DNA of 64,000 bases from JABDMD01 sp965203475 (GTDB taxonomy: Bacteria > Pseudomonadota > Gammaproteobacteria > UBA4575). Positions within the stretch are counted from its first letter, which is position 1; each line of letters starts with the position of its first letter. The stretch spans positions 2,232,001 through 2,296,000 of the forward strand of contig OZ241890.1 in NCBI GenBank assembly GCA_965203475.1. Direction: 5' to 3'. The position numbers and the translations under genes were made by a program. Below are positions 45,226-53,928 of this stretch, in pieces. The notes under the pieces were generated by a model, which did no database searches, was not told the DNA's origin, and was given only the letters and a program-made list of their open reading frames with translations.

Positions 45226-46230
45226 ATGAATCGCTTATTTCTCAATTTGTTTGTGTCTGCTCTACTTTTTATAACCTCATGTAGTGGAGGCGGCGGCGGA
45301 AGTAGTGCACCTGCAACATCTCCATGTGTTATCCCAATAAATTTAGTCGCAATTACAGCTGCAAATGCTGAGAATGTCGTTAGCGAAGTAGTAAGTGCAA
45401 TCCAAGTTGCACTTTCTTTTGCAAACTTTAATGCCTTATTTATTGAGTTTCTTAATGTTGCATTAGTTAATAACCCAGTAACTGTGGCCTGTGATATAAG
45501 TGGTACTGCTACTCTTATGGTTACGGATGCAGACATGTCAGGAACCATTTCTGTTGGCGATAGTATTTCATTTAGTTTTTCTAATTGTGTATTGATGGGG
45601 GGCACAGCAAATGGAAATATTACTGCCACCATTACCAATACAATGGGCGCAAATGTAGGTAATGCAGCCAGTGCTACTGATTGGTCATTCAGTATTTCAG
45701 GAATGTTAAACAATTTTCGTGCAAGCGATGGGAATATAAGTGCCACAATTAATGGGGACGGCACAGTGGATGTTAATTTTACAGCTGCTACAGTCTCACT
45801 TGACTCGATACTAACTTCTACCTCTTTTACATTTGAAGGTTCTAGCACTCAATGTGCAACGGTTACCGATACGACATTAAACTCAATGGCTGACAATGTA
45901 ACAACAAACCCAGCCGTGTATTCCGTAACGGTTAATCCTATGGCGCCATTACTAACAATGGCTAACTCAGAAATTGGAGGTGTAGTTACTGTGCAAACTC
46001 AAACAGCATTTGGCGGAATGGAAGATTTTGATGACGATAATGATGGCGAGATTGATGAGTATTTTTCAGAATTAGATCTTCCGGATTCAGGTGTACTAAT
46101 AGTCAATGGTGATGCTTTATCAAGTGCAACAGTTACGATTATGGCAGGAGGCATGGTTCAAATTGATGTTGATGAAAATGGAGACATGATAGTGGATCAA
46201 GTAATAAATACTACTTGGAATAATTTGTAA
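45226..46230 (+). CDS. Lipoprotein with an EF-hand-like acidic loop
   Basis: A 334-residue protein with a lipoprotein signal (LFLNLFVSALLFITSC, lipobox ITSC) followed by a GGGGGSS linker. The mature part is rich in Thr, Ser, Asn and Ala, with repeating beta-type segments. Close to the C-terminus an acidic loop, DFDDDNDGEIDEYF, resembles a calcium-binding EF-hand, and DVDENGDMIVDQ is a second Asp-rich loop like dockerin repeats. No domain named. It has its own terminator and is probably outer-membrane anchored. Confidence 0.75.
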   Translation: MNRLFLNLFVSALLFITSCSGGGGGSSAPATSPCVIPINLVAITAANAENVVSEVVSAIQVALSFANFNALFIEFLNVALVNNPVTVACDISGTATLMVTDADMSGTISVGDSISFSFSNCVLMGGTANGNITATITNTMGANVGNAASATDWSFSISGMLNNFRASDGNISATINGDGTVDVNFTAATVSLDSILTSTSFTFEGSSTQCATVTDTTLNSMADNVTTNPAVYSVTVNPMAPLLTMANSEIGGVVTVQTQTAFGGMEDFDDDNDGEIDEYFSELDLPDSGVLIVNGDALSSATVTIMAGGMVQIDVDENGDMIVDQVINTTWNNL

Positions 46231-46245
46231 AGTTTTTCTAAATTT

Positions 46246-46277
46246 AAAAAAAACGCGGTCTAAAGCCGCGTTTTTTA
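46246..46277 (+). terminator. Intrinsic terminator of the lipoprotein gene
   Basis: AAAAAACGCGG / CCGCGTTTTTT with a seven-base loop, a T run on the plus strand and A run on the other side, so probably bidirectional. Confidence 0.88.
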
Positions 46278-46346
46278 TTTTATAGTAATTATAGTATGTT
46301 TTATTAATTCGAATTTTAACAGAATACAAATTTATTTTAGAATGAG

Positions 46347-46511
46347 ATGAATAAAAATATACAAGTCTGGATTTTTAATTTCGCAATGTTATTTGTTTTC
46401 ATAGTAGTAGTATTTTTACCTATCATGGATGGACAAACTTTGTTTGAAGTTGGAATGGATAAAATAATAGGAGCGAGCACTTCTGAACAAAGTACTGAAA
46501 ATAACAATTAA
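46347..46511 (+). CDS. 54-residue single-helix membrane protein
   Basis: A frame from ATG 46347 encoding one strong membrane helix (FNFAMLFVFIVVVFLPIM) with a short polar tail ending STENNN. The ribosome site is weak and nothing else supports it, so it is a tentative gene. It ends two bases before the convergent MoxR ATPase gene. Confidence 0.42.
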   Translation: MNKNIQVWIFNFAMLFVFIVVVFLPIMDGQTLFEVGMDKIIGASTSEQSTENNN

Positions 46512-46513
46512 TT

Positions 46514-47326
46514 TTAAAATACAGAAGAGCTCAGTTCGTTAACAGCGGCTAGCATTTCTGGATCATCTGTGAGTGCTTGAGAGATACTGCTGGAGCATGC
46601 GGTTACGGGGTTGACTCCAGTTACAATTAGTTTTGCCGCATGTACGAGTAAACGTGTGCTGGCGCCTTCATCTAAACCACTGCCTTTCAAGTTTCTTGTC
46701 ATTTGTGCAAATTTGACCAACTGTTTTGCAATGTCTACATCTACCTCAGTTTCAGTTTCAATAATTTTTTGCTCAGTTGATACATCAGGATAATCAAATT
46801 CAAGTGCTACAAAGCGTTGTCGAGTACTTTGTTTTAAATCTTTTAATACACTTTGATAACCAGGGTTGTAGGAAATTGCCATACAAAACTCTTTCGGCGC
46901 TTCTAGTAATTCACCAAGTTTTTCCATGGGCAACACACGGCGGTCATCACATAAAGGGTGAATCACTACTGTAGTATCTTTGCGTGCTTCAACCACTTCA
47001 TCTAAATAACAAATGCTTCCAGCACGTACAGCACGGGCTAAAGGCCCATCCACCCAAACTGTTTCGCCTCCTGTGACTAAATAGCGACCTACAAGATCAG
47101 AAGCTGTTAAATCATCATGACATGAAACTGTAATTAGAGGTCGTTTTAATTTCCATCCCATGTATTCCATAAAACGTGTTTTGCCGCAACCTGTGGGGCC
47201 CTTAAGTAACACGGGTAGTTGATTGTTGTAAGCGGCTTCAAATACTTCAATTTCATCTTTAACCGGTTCGTAATAGGGTTCAGTTTCAATGAAATATTCT
47301 TCAGGTTTAAAAGATTTGGCTTGCAT
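46514..47326 (-). CDS. MoxR-type AAA+ ATPase (CbbQ/NirQ/NorQ family)
   Basis: A 270-residue AAA+ chaperone. Walker A is LLKGPTGCGKTRFM (about 39-52), Walker B ICYLDEVVEAR (about 105-115), and the family motif YLVTGGETVWVDGPLARAVRAG precedes it. Family members remodel metalloenzymes (rubisco via CbbQO, NO reductase via NorQD) and work with a VWA-domain partner. No VWA partner is in the window. It lies downstream of the apr cluster, separated by a terminator and a 53-residue gene, so a role in Apr maturation is an inference. Confidence 0.92.
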   Translation of the reverse strand: MQAKSFKPEEYFIETEPYYEPVKDEIEVFEAAYNNQLPVLLKGPTGCGKTRFMEYMGWKLKRPLITVSCHDDLTASDLVGRYLVTGGETVWVDGPLARAVRAGSICYLDEVVEARKDTTVVIHPLCDDRRVLPMEKLGELLEAPKEFCMAISYNPGYQSVLKDLKQSTRQRFVALEFDYPDVSTEQKIIETETEVDVDIAKQLVKFAQMTRNLKGSGLDEGASTRLLVHAAKLIVTGVNPVTACSSSISQALTDDPEMLAAVNELSSSVF

Positions 47327-47433
47327 AGTTCGAGATTATTTTTATTCTTCGTAAAGACACTACCGATAATCTAGCGCTTACGCAAGAATGGTATTACAAG
47401 GCATAGATTCATAAGTTAATTATGCTGTAGATC

Positions 47434-47462
47434 AAAAAAGGCCCTTAAAAAGGGCCTTTTAT
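47434..47462 (-). terminator. Intrinsic terminator between the small gene and the AAA+ gene
   Basis: AAAAGGCCCTT / AAGGGCCTTTT with a short A loop, a T run on the minus strand and a T-rich plus side. It closes the minus-strand transcripts from the apr side, or works both ways. Confidence 0.88.
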
Positions 47463-47511
47463 TTAAAATTTAACCATGTAAACAATTATGTTCACGCCGT
47501 TAAGTAAAAGT

Positions 47512-47673
47512 TTAGGGAATTTTTGGTGTTACATATTCCACTTCTTTCTGCATGGGTTCCCAGATAGTTTCATAGCCAACAAACCCTTTTTCATTGGGTT
47601 CCATTTGGCGGGTTTTGTAATAACGAGCTTCGCCCTCAGGAACCTTGGGTCTGGTATTAGTTTGTTCACTCAT
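47512..47673 (-). CDS. 53-residue apr-cluster small protein
   Basis: Minus-strand frame from ATG 47673 with a good AAAGGTG site. The sequence is hydrophilic: VPEGEARYYKTRQMEP, then GFVGYETIWEPMQKEVEYV, no cysteines, no membrane segment. The opposite-strand 67-codon frame in this place looks like a shadow. It precedes a terminator and lies in the minus-strand run behind aprA, so it is probably a cluster member. No known family assigned. Confidence 0.68.
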   Translation of the reverse strand: MSEQTNTRPKVPEGEARYYKTRQMEPNEKGFVGYETIWEPMQKEVEYVTPKIP

Positions 47674-47790
47674 AAATCACCTTTCGCTTAAAATTATTTA
47701 AATTATACGATGCGAAAATCCTAACAAATTAACGCATCTGCTTGGCATCTTTCTCTTTATATATAGTAAAAATCTATCTATATCTTACCG

Positions 47791-48423
47791 TCACTCCATT
47801 GGATGTTCTGAAAGTAGGATGCTTATATAGGGCGCGTAGGTTAAAACTGCGCCCTGGCTTGATCCGAGCTTGTTAAAAGCGGTACCGACTTCAATTAATT
47901 TTGAATGATCTTCTGGTGCATGGTTGAGTGATTTTAGGGCCGCAATAAGAGCATGAGTATCATCATTATTTACATAGGTTTCTAGCAAGCTAATTGCATT
48001 TTTTACTTCTTCAACATTAATTCGCTTGTCTTTGATGCTATCTGTAGATGGTGAAACCGAACTTGATTTTAGTTTTTTCTGACCAAAATCATCAGTAACA
48101 GTAGTTTTAGTTCCGACATTAAGCCCGGAGACAACATTGTATTCCTCCTGAGCTCTTTGCTTTAGGGTATTAACAAAATTGTTAAATTCTTCGGGGGTTG
48201 GTTTATTTAAGTATAGTGATAGCAGTGGCCTACACTTTACACGACTGTGAAAATCTAACCACGGCTTATTGATAATGGGTTCAGGATTTATCATAGCTAG
48301 TACAACATCGAATTCTTTTCTTCCAGCAATAAGGCTATTGACTTTGACCTTAATCAAATCATCCTGTAATTCGAATTCTTGTCTGCCGTGTAATAAATGT
48401 TTTTGTATTAACTTTTGTGACAT
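47791..48423 (-). CDS. Unrecognised apr-cluster protein, 210 residues
   Basis: Soluble, with a first half of beta character (FELQDDLIKVKVNSLIAGRKEFDVVLAMI), a helical middle (EEFNNFVNTLKQRAQEEYN), a Ser/Thr-rich linker and a helical C-terminus. FHSRVKCRPLLSLYL has the only Cys. No VWA motif (DxSxS) is present. It follows the 290-residue gene with a 16-base gap, so the two are probably co-transcribed. No function can be named. Confidence 0.68.
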   Translation of the reverse strand: MSQKLIQKHLLHGRQEFELQDDLIKVKVNSLIAGRKEFDVVLAMINPEPIINKPWLDFHSRVKCRPLLSLYLNKPTPEEFNNFVNTLKQRAQEEYNVVSGLNVGTKTTVTDDFGQKKLKSSSVSPSTDSIKDKRINVEEVKNAISLLETYVNNDDTHALIAALKSLNHAPEDHSKLIEVGTAFNKLGSSQGAVLTYAPYISILLSEHPME

Positions 48424-48439
48424 ATCAAATTGTTTTTAA

Positions 48440-49312
48440 CTAAAGATAATGTATGCCATCTCTGCGTTTATGCAATGCCGGTTGATCTTCAGTTGCACTG
48501 CGCAACCTTGCTTCGACAAGTATGGAGTTCATCAATGCTTGATCTACTACATCAGGATACAGTGGATAAAAGCGCGCAACTTCAAAAGCATAAGCTCGTG
48601 AATTAATTTCCAACTGCCTTCGTAGTTCTTGATTCAAGTTATGCAACATCAATAAGCGAGGTGATTGTCGATGTAAATAGCGTTGGCATAATTCTGCACT
48701 TTCTTGCTCTTGCCAATCTTCTCTCAACATAAGAGTTGGAAAAGATTGTTCTTTGTTTTCGTTTCTAGTGAACCATTGTGCCTTAGGGTTATTTCCTGCT
48801 CTTTCTGCAACTAATCGTTCCAAACGGTAATTTACAGGCGCTGCTGAGTAAGATTTTTCATCTTCATTTATATCAATCGGCATTACTGCGGCAGGTAATG
48901 CTGTCCATTCTGGACGTGATGGATAGGCATCCATTTTTTCTGGGTCATTACATGAAAATATTAATGCTAAGGGTAATTGATCTTTGGCATCAAGTAGCCA
49001 GTACTCTAGATTATCTTCGGCTGGAAATGGTAATGAAATGTCAGCTAGAAATTCGGTTAATTCCAGAATGCGTTCGTCTACAGTTTGATCCTCTAATAAT
49101 ACATTCAATTTTTTTTGTTTTATTTCACTGTCAGTAATACTTACTGCACGTCTAAATATATTATTTCTACTTTGGCTACCATTACCAGTACGAAGAAATT
49201 GAATCTCCCAAGTTTGACCGTCAACTGTTATTGCACGTGCACGATCTGATTCAGCAATTTGTACCAAACCATAATAGGGAGTTAACAGACGTTGAGAGTA
49301 GGTTCTGATCAT
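48440..49312 (-). CDS. Unrecognised apr-cluster protein, 290 residues
   Basis: A soluble protein that begins MIRTYSQRLLTPYYGLVQIAES and WEIQFL, suggesting a beta fold at the start. A middle stretch reads YWLLDAKDQLPLALIFSC and YPSRPEWTALPAA, and the C-terminus is helical and ends DGIHYL. Basic and aromatic residues are frequent. No catalytic motif was recognised. It is between the TPR gene and the 210-residue gene with gaps of 12 and 16 bases, which indicates a transcription unit. Confidence 0.7.
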   Translation of the reverse strand: MIRTYSQRLLTPYYGLVQIAESDRARAITVDGQTWEIQFLRTGNGSQSRNNIFRRAVSITDSEIKQKKLNVLLEDQTVDERILELTEFLADISLPFPAEDNLEYWLLDAKDQLPLALIFSCNDPEKMDAYPSRPEWTALPAAVMPIDINEDEKSYSAAPVNYRLERLVAERAGNNPKAQWFTRNENKEQSFPTLMLREDWQEQESAELCQRYLHRQSPRLLMLHNLNQELRRQLEINSRAYAFEVARFYPLYPDVVDQALMNSILVEARLRSATEDQPALHKRRDGIHYL

Positions 49313-49324
49313 ATAGTTTTTGCA

Positions 49325-50434
49325 TCACACCTGAAGAAGTTTTACTAATTTTTCTGACTGATCTCTGCGTTCTATCGCTAGTTGTTGATAATGAGTTAGT
49401 TCCGCACTCGCAAACAATTTAGCCACCTTGTCAAATTCAGATGCAGCTATCAATGCCATATCAACATAATCGGATTCTTGTGCTAATGCATACATGGCCG
49501 ATGCACGATTCGATGTAACCATGGCCCATATCATAGGTACATCATCTTTTGGAAATGCTTTTATGGTTGCATCATATAAAGGAATGGATTCTTCTAGTGA
49601 TGCAATATCTTCTTCATGTGTTCCTAATGCTTGCAGTGTTGCCGCAAGATTATTTTGTGCAATGGCCCAGCCATATGCTGATTTATCGGGTGTGCGTTCT
49701 ACCATCGCATTACGCATTACTACCACTGCTTGCTCCAACGTGCGAGGCCCTCGTCGATGTATACCTAACAAACAAAGCACATTTCCAACACTGCACAATA
49801 TGGTGGCCCAAGCATCAGGATGCTCATTTCTTTTTAATGCAGTTGATGCTTGTTTATAGGTTTGTTCTGCCTGTTTTAGTAAGTGAGCATCATCTTCGAG
49901 TTGCCCAAGGGTTTGCATAACAATACCAAGATTAAATTGAGTGTTTGCCCACTCATAGGGTGTCTCATCAATGGTGCGTGCATCTAGGGCTTGTTCATAA
50001 GAAATGGCGGCTTGCTCAAGAAAATGTGTACTACCGCTGCGTTGACCGATAAAGCCCATAACATCACCAATATTTTGATGAATCGTAGACCATTTGACAG
50101 GATCATCATCTTTCTCAACTTCTAATTGCAGACCCTGAAATAGTTCAATGGCTTGTTGAAAAACGTGTGCACCTCCAAGTCTTAGTTCTCTAACATCGGC
50201 AGAGTCGACTAGCGTGTTTTGAGAATTAGCCCACTCAATGAGTGTTTTTTTGTTAGGTGCTAATTCAAAAAACGTATCACCATATCGATCAATAGCCTGC
50301 GTAAGCGCGCCACAAACTGGCGAGTCATGATCAAGTAGTGCTATCAGATAACGTGCTTCATTTTGATACCGCCATGCAATCGGTACTCCTAAACCTGGAG
50401 TTAACAAAGTTTCGGCGTAAAGGTTTTGCAACAA
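49325..50434 (-). CDS. TPR-repeat protein of the apr cluster
   Basis: A 369-residue protein with five tetratricopeptide-type repeats of about 46-50 residues from roughly residue 118 on. Each carries a Trp-Ala start and an N-L-G core, as in WANTQFNLGIVMQTLGQ, WATILCSVGNVLCLLG and WAIAQNNLAATLQALG. The N-terminal 110 residues are a separate region with the segment RYLIALLDHDSPVCGALTQA. TPR proteins scaffold protein assembly, so a complex-building role near apr is plausible. No signal peptide. Confidence 0.85.
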   Translation of the reverse strand: MLQNLYAETLLTPGLGVPIAWRYQNEARYLIALLDHDSPVCGALTQAIDRYGDTFFELAPNKKTLIEWANSQNTLVDSADVRELRLGGAHVFQQAIELFQGLQLEVEKDDDPVKWSTIHQNIGDVMGFIGQRSGSTHFLEQAAISYEQALDARTIDETPYEWANTQFNLGIVMQTLGQLEDDAHLLKQAEQTYKQASTALKRNEHPDAWATILCSVGNVLCLLGIHRRGPRTLEQAVVVMRNAMVERTPDKSAYGWAIAQNNLAATLQALGTHEEDIASLEESIPLYDATIKAFPKDDVPMIWAMVTSNRASAMYALAQESDYVDMALIAASEFDKVAKLFASAELTHYQQLAIERRDQSEKLVKLLQV

Positions 50435-50457
50435 AGTGCTTCCTTGTTAGTTATACA

Positions 50458-50997
50458 CTAGTTGATGGGTTGAACTTTTTGGTTCTTTCCTACAATCTCA
50501 CTGATATCCGGATTCGCATCAACAGGACCACCCGCTTGAATTTCTTCTTCTGTGGCATCGCGCACGGTTAGAATCTCAAGTTTGAAAACAACCTCTCGAC
50601 CACAGAGTGGATTATTACCATCAATGGTAACCGACTTTTCATCTACCCGAGTTACCAGAAAAGTTTTTGCTTCACCCTTTTCGTTTTCCATCAGAATTGA
50701 TAAGCCTACTTCACGATACTCTTCAGGAACATTATCAATGTGGTCAATAAAAACTAATGATTCATCGCGGGGCCCATATAGCTTATTGCAGTCAATGGGC
50801 ACTTCAATCACGTCTCCGGCAACTTTGCCTTCCAATTCTGCTGTTACTTGTGGTGCAAGGGCTTCAGTGAAGCCATGAATGTAGCCAATCGGAAATTCAA
50901 CTTCTGTAAGAACAGACTCAGTTTTTGAATCAATTACTTTATATTTTAATTCGACAAATTTACCTTCTGAAATTACGTCTTTAATGATTTCATTCAT
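50458..50997 (-). CDS. SlyD-like FKBP peptidyl-prolyl isomerase
   Basis: A 179-residue FKBP-type isomerase of the SlyD group: VELKYKVIDSKTE, FPIGYIHGFTEALAPQVTAELEGKVAGDVIEVPIDC, and the flap LCGREVVFKLEILTVRDATEEEIQAG. It lacks the His-rich tail of E. coli SlyD, so nickel binding is unlikely. SlyD-type proteins also chaperone and aid metal-centre insertion. It lies in the minus-strand run behind aprA, which fits a folding helper. Confidence 0.88.
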   Translation of the reverse strand: MNEIIKDVISEGKFVELKYKVIDSKTESVLTEVEFPIGYIHGFTEALAPQVTAELEGKVAGDVIEVPIDCNKLYGPRDESLVFIDHIDNVPEEYREVGLSILMENEKGEAKTFLVTRVDEKSVTIDGNNPLCGREVVFKLEILTVRDATEEEIQAGGPVDANPDISEIVGKNQKVQPIN

Positions 50998-51045
50998 GTT
51001 GATACTTATATGTCGATTTTGTAAAAAATAAAGTTGTTAGTTTAT

Positions 51046-51441
51046 TCAGAAGACAGATGCACCGAAAATTCTTACTTCACCTTTTTCATATCCCAACACG
51101 ATACGTCCAAGCCATTCACCTTCTTTTTTGGTACTTTTTACGCGATATAAAACTGTCGCATGTTCTCCACGGCGAATGATACCAAGATAATCATAATCAG
51201 AATCTAAATTTCTTGTAAGCTCACTTCGTGCAAACTGTTTACCCACTTCAACTTCATTTAATCCGAACAACAAATCATAGGAAAACTTCCTAATAAATTT
51301 TCCGTACTCACCTTCATTTGAATACTTAATCAATTCATCCCACATTGGGTGTGCAATTTCGAGAATTTCGTCATCTGTTTTTTCAATAATATTCACGTGA
51401 GTCTCACTTGTGTTTATTGCAACAAAAGTTTCAATCTTCAT
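51046..51441 (-). CDS. Unrecognised protein directly behind aprA
   Basis: A 131-residue soluble protein, MKIETFVAINTSETHVNII at the start, a helical middle (WDELIKYSNEGEYGKFIRKFSYDLL), and a beta-rich end (DYLGIIRRGEHATVLYRVKST, WLGRIVLGYEKGEVRIFGASVF). It has no cysteines. The ATG follows a T-run hairpin by only five bases and has no Shine-Dalgarno, so expression may depend on coupling or on the hairpin. No known family assigned. Confidence 0.7.
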   Translation of the reverse strand: MKIETFVAINTSETHVNIIEKTDDEILEIAHPMWDELIKYSNEGEYGKFIRKFSYDLLFGLNEVEVGKQFARSELTRNLDSDYDYLGIIRRGEHATVLYRVKSTKKEGEWLGRIVLGYEKGEVRIFGASVF

Positions 51442-51446
51442 AAATG

Positions 51447-51520
51447 AAAAAAGACCAACACTAGTTGATCTTTTTTCTACAATCAGGACTAAAGGGTTCT
51501 ATTAGAAGAGATCTTTAGTC
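51447..51520 (-). terminator. Two hairpins between aprA and the next gene
   Basis: The first after aprA is GACTAAAG / CTTTAGTC (51487-51520, eight pairs, long loop). The second, AAAAAAGACCAAC / GTTGATCTTTTTT (51447-51476), has one mismatch and a T run, so it is a plausible terminator or attenuator right before the downstream ATG. Confidence 0.72.
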
Positions 51521-51528
51521 TTCATGAT

Positions 51529-53409
51529 TTAAGCTGCTTTTTCCTCTTCTTCACCTACCAGATGGTAGCAAGGTGCTTTTTCCATGGTGTATTCACCAGT
51601 ATCTGGATCACGGCGCGAAACTGTCAACACATGCCAGTTTTGGTCATCCACTTTCATATAGTCACCACGGTAGTAATAACCAGGCCATCGGGTCTCCTTG
51701 CGGAACAGTGTGTGATGTAACACGGACTCCGAAGCAAGATGACGATGCTTCAGCTCCCATGCACGGAGCAATTCATGAATGTTCTCGGCAGCAATCTTCT
51801 CAAGGTCTTCTTCCAGAATTTTAATTTTCTTTAGACCAATATTTAGTAACTTCTCGTTGGTCATGTAGTTAACGGTTACACCACCGCAGTACTCGTCCAT
51901 CAGTTTTTGTAAGCGATCAAGACCCTGACGTGGGTTGATGTAATTCGGGTTAACGTCACCGGCAGTAATTTCGTTACGGTAAATTTTGTAGTGCTCAAGT
52001 GGTTTGTAAATCTCTGCTTTACGGCGATCAATTTGTTCTTGAGATACTTTAATACCATCGGCTTTACCATCATCGATGTACTTACATGCGGCTTTAGCTG
52101 CTAGCCGACCTTCTGTAAATGAACCAGATGAGAATGCATGAGGTGTACCGCCAGCAGCATCACCAGCACCAAACAGACCTTCGACGGTAGTCATACGGTT
52201 GTAACCCCAGAAATACTCAGGTGGTGACAAATCTTCAGGACCTGAACACCACGCACCACTACCGGTAGCATGTGATCCCATTACATAGGGTTCTGATGTA
52301 GTTAGCTCAGGATTTTCATACTTAGGATCTACATCCGTAGCAGCCCACAACACGGCCTGACCTACCGTCATACCCAGGAAGTTATGCCAACCAATCTCTT
52401 CAAGATGAGGATCTTGGAATGCTTCCATCGTTACCATGTGAATGGGACCGCGACCCGCGTTGACTTCTTGAATAAAAGCGTGGTTGCGTAAGCAAGTTGG
52501 AATAGGTCGATGCGTTAAATGCGAAACTTCTGGATCTAAATATTCCTTACCTACCATCTCTTGTGTTTGTGGCCACCACTTGGATTCATACTCCTCACCC
52601 AGACCATTTTGCGTATAGGTTTTCAGATGTAGAAAGTAAGCACCCACGGGACCGTAACCGTCTTTAAAACGGGCCAATACGATTTTGTTTTCCATCTGAG
52701 TCATCTTGGCGCCTGCACCAATTAACAAACCATAAGCAGAGCCCGATGACCACGGTGCATACCAGGTACGACCCGAGCCTTCACCCACCGAGCGAGGTTT
52801 ATAAATGTTTGAGGCACCACCGGCTGCACAAATTACGGTTTTCGCTTTGAATACATGGTAATTACCGGTCCTCACGTTGAAACCAACGGCACCCGCAACG
52901 CGGTTTTCTTTAGTTTCGTCCATTAGTAGATGGGTGACACAGATACGGTTGTATACTTCATCAGCTGATTTTTTTGCTGCGTTAGCAACAATCGGCTTAT
53001 AGGACTCGCCGTGAATCATGATCTGCCAGCGACCTTCTCGCTGATAGGCACCTGTTTTAGGGTTACGCATTAATGGTAGACCCCATTCTTCGAACTGGTG
53101 AACCGCAGAGTCCACATGACGTGCCATATCAAATGCAAGGTCTTCGCGAACCATACCCATCAAGTCAATACGCGCATATCGAACATGATCTTCAGGATTG
53201 TTTTCACCAAAACGCGTTCCCATGTAGGTATTGATTGCATAAAGTCCTTGAGCTACGGCACCGGAGCGATCGATGTTGGCTTTTTCAGCAATAACGATTT
53301 TCTTGTTTTGACCCCAGTATCTGGCTTCAAAAGCAGCTCCCGTGCCAGCCATACCGGCACCGGCTACCAGAACATCAATTCCGTCTTCAACAATAGTTTT
53401 ATAAGCCAT
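51529..53409 (-). CDS. aprA: Adenylylsulfate reductase alpha subunit AprA
   Basis: FAD subunit of APS reductase. In sulfur oxidisers it runs in reverse, turning sulfite and AMP into APS. The 626 residues are near the usual length. The FAD motif is VLVAGAGMAGTGAAFEA at about 13-29, followed by KANIDRSGAVAQGLYAIN, and the active-site region includes RMTTVEGLFGAGDAAGGTPHAFSSGSFTEGR. The C-terminus holds WPGYYYRGDYMKVDD. It overlaps aprB by one base. Two hairpins follow it. Confidence 0.98.
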   Translation of the reverse strand: MAYKTIVEDGIDVLVAGAGMAGTGAAFEARYWGQNKKIVIAEKANIDRSGAVAQGLYAINTYMGTRFGENNPEDHVRYARIDLMGMVREDLAFDMARHVDSAVHQFEEWGLPLMRNPKTGAYQREGRWQIMIHGESYKPIVANAAKKSADEVYNRICVTHLLMDETKENRVAGAVGFNVRTGNYHVFKAKTVICAAGGASNIYKPRSVGEGSGRTWYAPWSSGSAYGLLIGAGAKMTQMENKIVLARFKDGYGPVGAYFLHLKTYTQNGLGEEYESKWWPQTQEMVGKEYLDPEVSHLTHRPIPTCLRNHAFIQEVNAGRGPIHMVTMEAFQDPHLEEIGWHNFLGMTVGQAVLWAATDVDPKYENPELTTSEPYVMGSHATGSGAWCSGPEDLSPPEYFWGYNRMTTVEGLFGAGDAAGGTPHAFSSGSFTEGRLAAKAACKYIDDGKADGIKVSQEQIDRRKAEIYKPLEHYKIYRNEITAGDVNPNYINPRQGLDRLQKLMDEYCGGVTVNYMTNEKLLNIGLKKIKILEEDLEKIAAENIHELLRAWELKHRHLASESVLHHTLFRKETRWPGYYYRGDYMKVDDQNWHVLTVSRRDPDTGEYTMEKAPCYHLVGEEEEKAA

Positions 53410-53891
53410 TAGTAGTACACCCCTTCTTTCATCTTCAAGCCGTTCGACTCAAGGGTGTGTATATCGCCATCATCAAGGCGAATATATTTTGGCTCGTTAT
53501 AGAGTAATTGGCTGTCTTTCATCCCCTGACTAGGTGCGTCCACCTCATTCAAATCTGGAGTGGCAGAGCCCCAGGGCTTTGTCGTAATAGGCGCTAGCAA
53601 GTTCATGTCTTTTTTACCGTTGCGCGATTTAATGCGCCAAGCGATGACACCTTTTTCCTCGTCGCGGATTACGCGTACCGAATGACCAAGTGGTGCGAAG
53701 TCGGCATAACCACGAACATCAATTGCTTGATGTGGACATGCCTTAACACAGGAATAACATTCCCAACACATGTTTGGTTCAATGTTATAAGCACGTCGAG
53801 TGGTTGTATCGATGTGCATGATGTCTGAAGGACAAATATCGACGCAATGTCCGCAGCCATCACAACGAGTCATATATACGAAAGTAGGCAT
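53409..53891 (-). CDS. aprB: Adenylylsulfate reductase beta subunit AprB
   Basis: Iron-sulfur subunit that passes electrons from AprA to the membrane. Two [4Fe-4S] motifs are complete: CDGCGHCVDICPSD (about 9-22) and CWECYSCVKACPHQAI (about 42-57). The 160-residue length and the C-terminal tail that wraps AprA (ending SNGLKMKEGVYY) fit the family. It is 37 bases after the aprM stop. Confidence 0.98.
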   Translation of the reverse strand: MPTFVYMTRCDGCGHCVDICPSDIMHIDTTTRRAYNIEPNMCWECYSCVKACPHQAIDVRGYADFAPLGHSVRVIRDEEKGVIAWRIKSRNGKKDMNLLAPITTKPWGSATPDLNEVDAPSQGMKDSQLLYNEPKYIRLDDGDIHTLESNGLKMKEGVYY

Positions 53892-53928
53892 AATATTTCT
53901 CTCTTAAAAATTCGTTACTGATTAAGTA

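Noticed and set aside
47488..47691. 67-residue plus-strand gene
   Set aside because: It mirrors the minus-strand 53-residue gene, which has a better ribosome site and protein-like composition.
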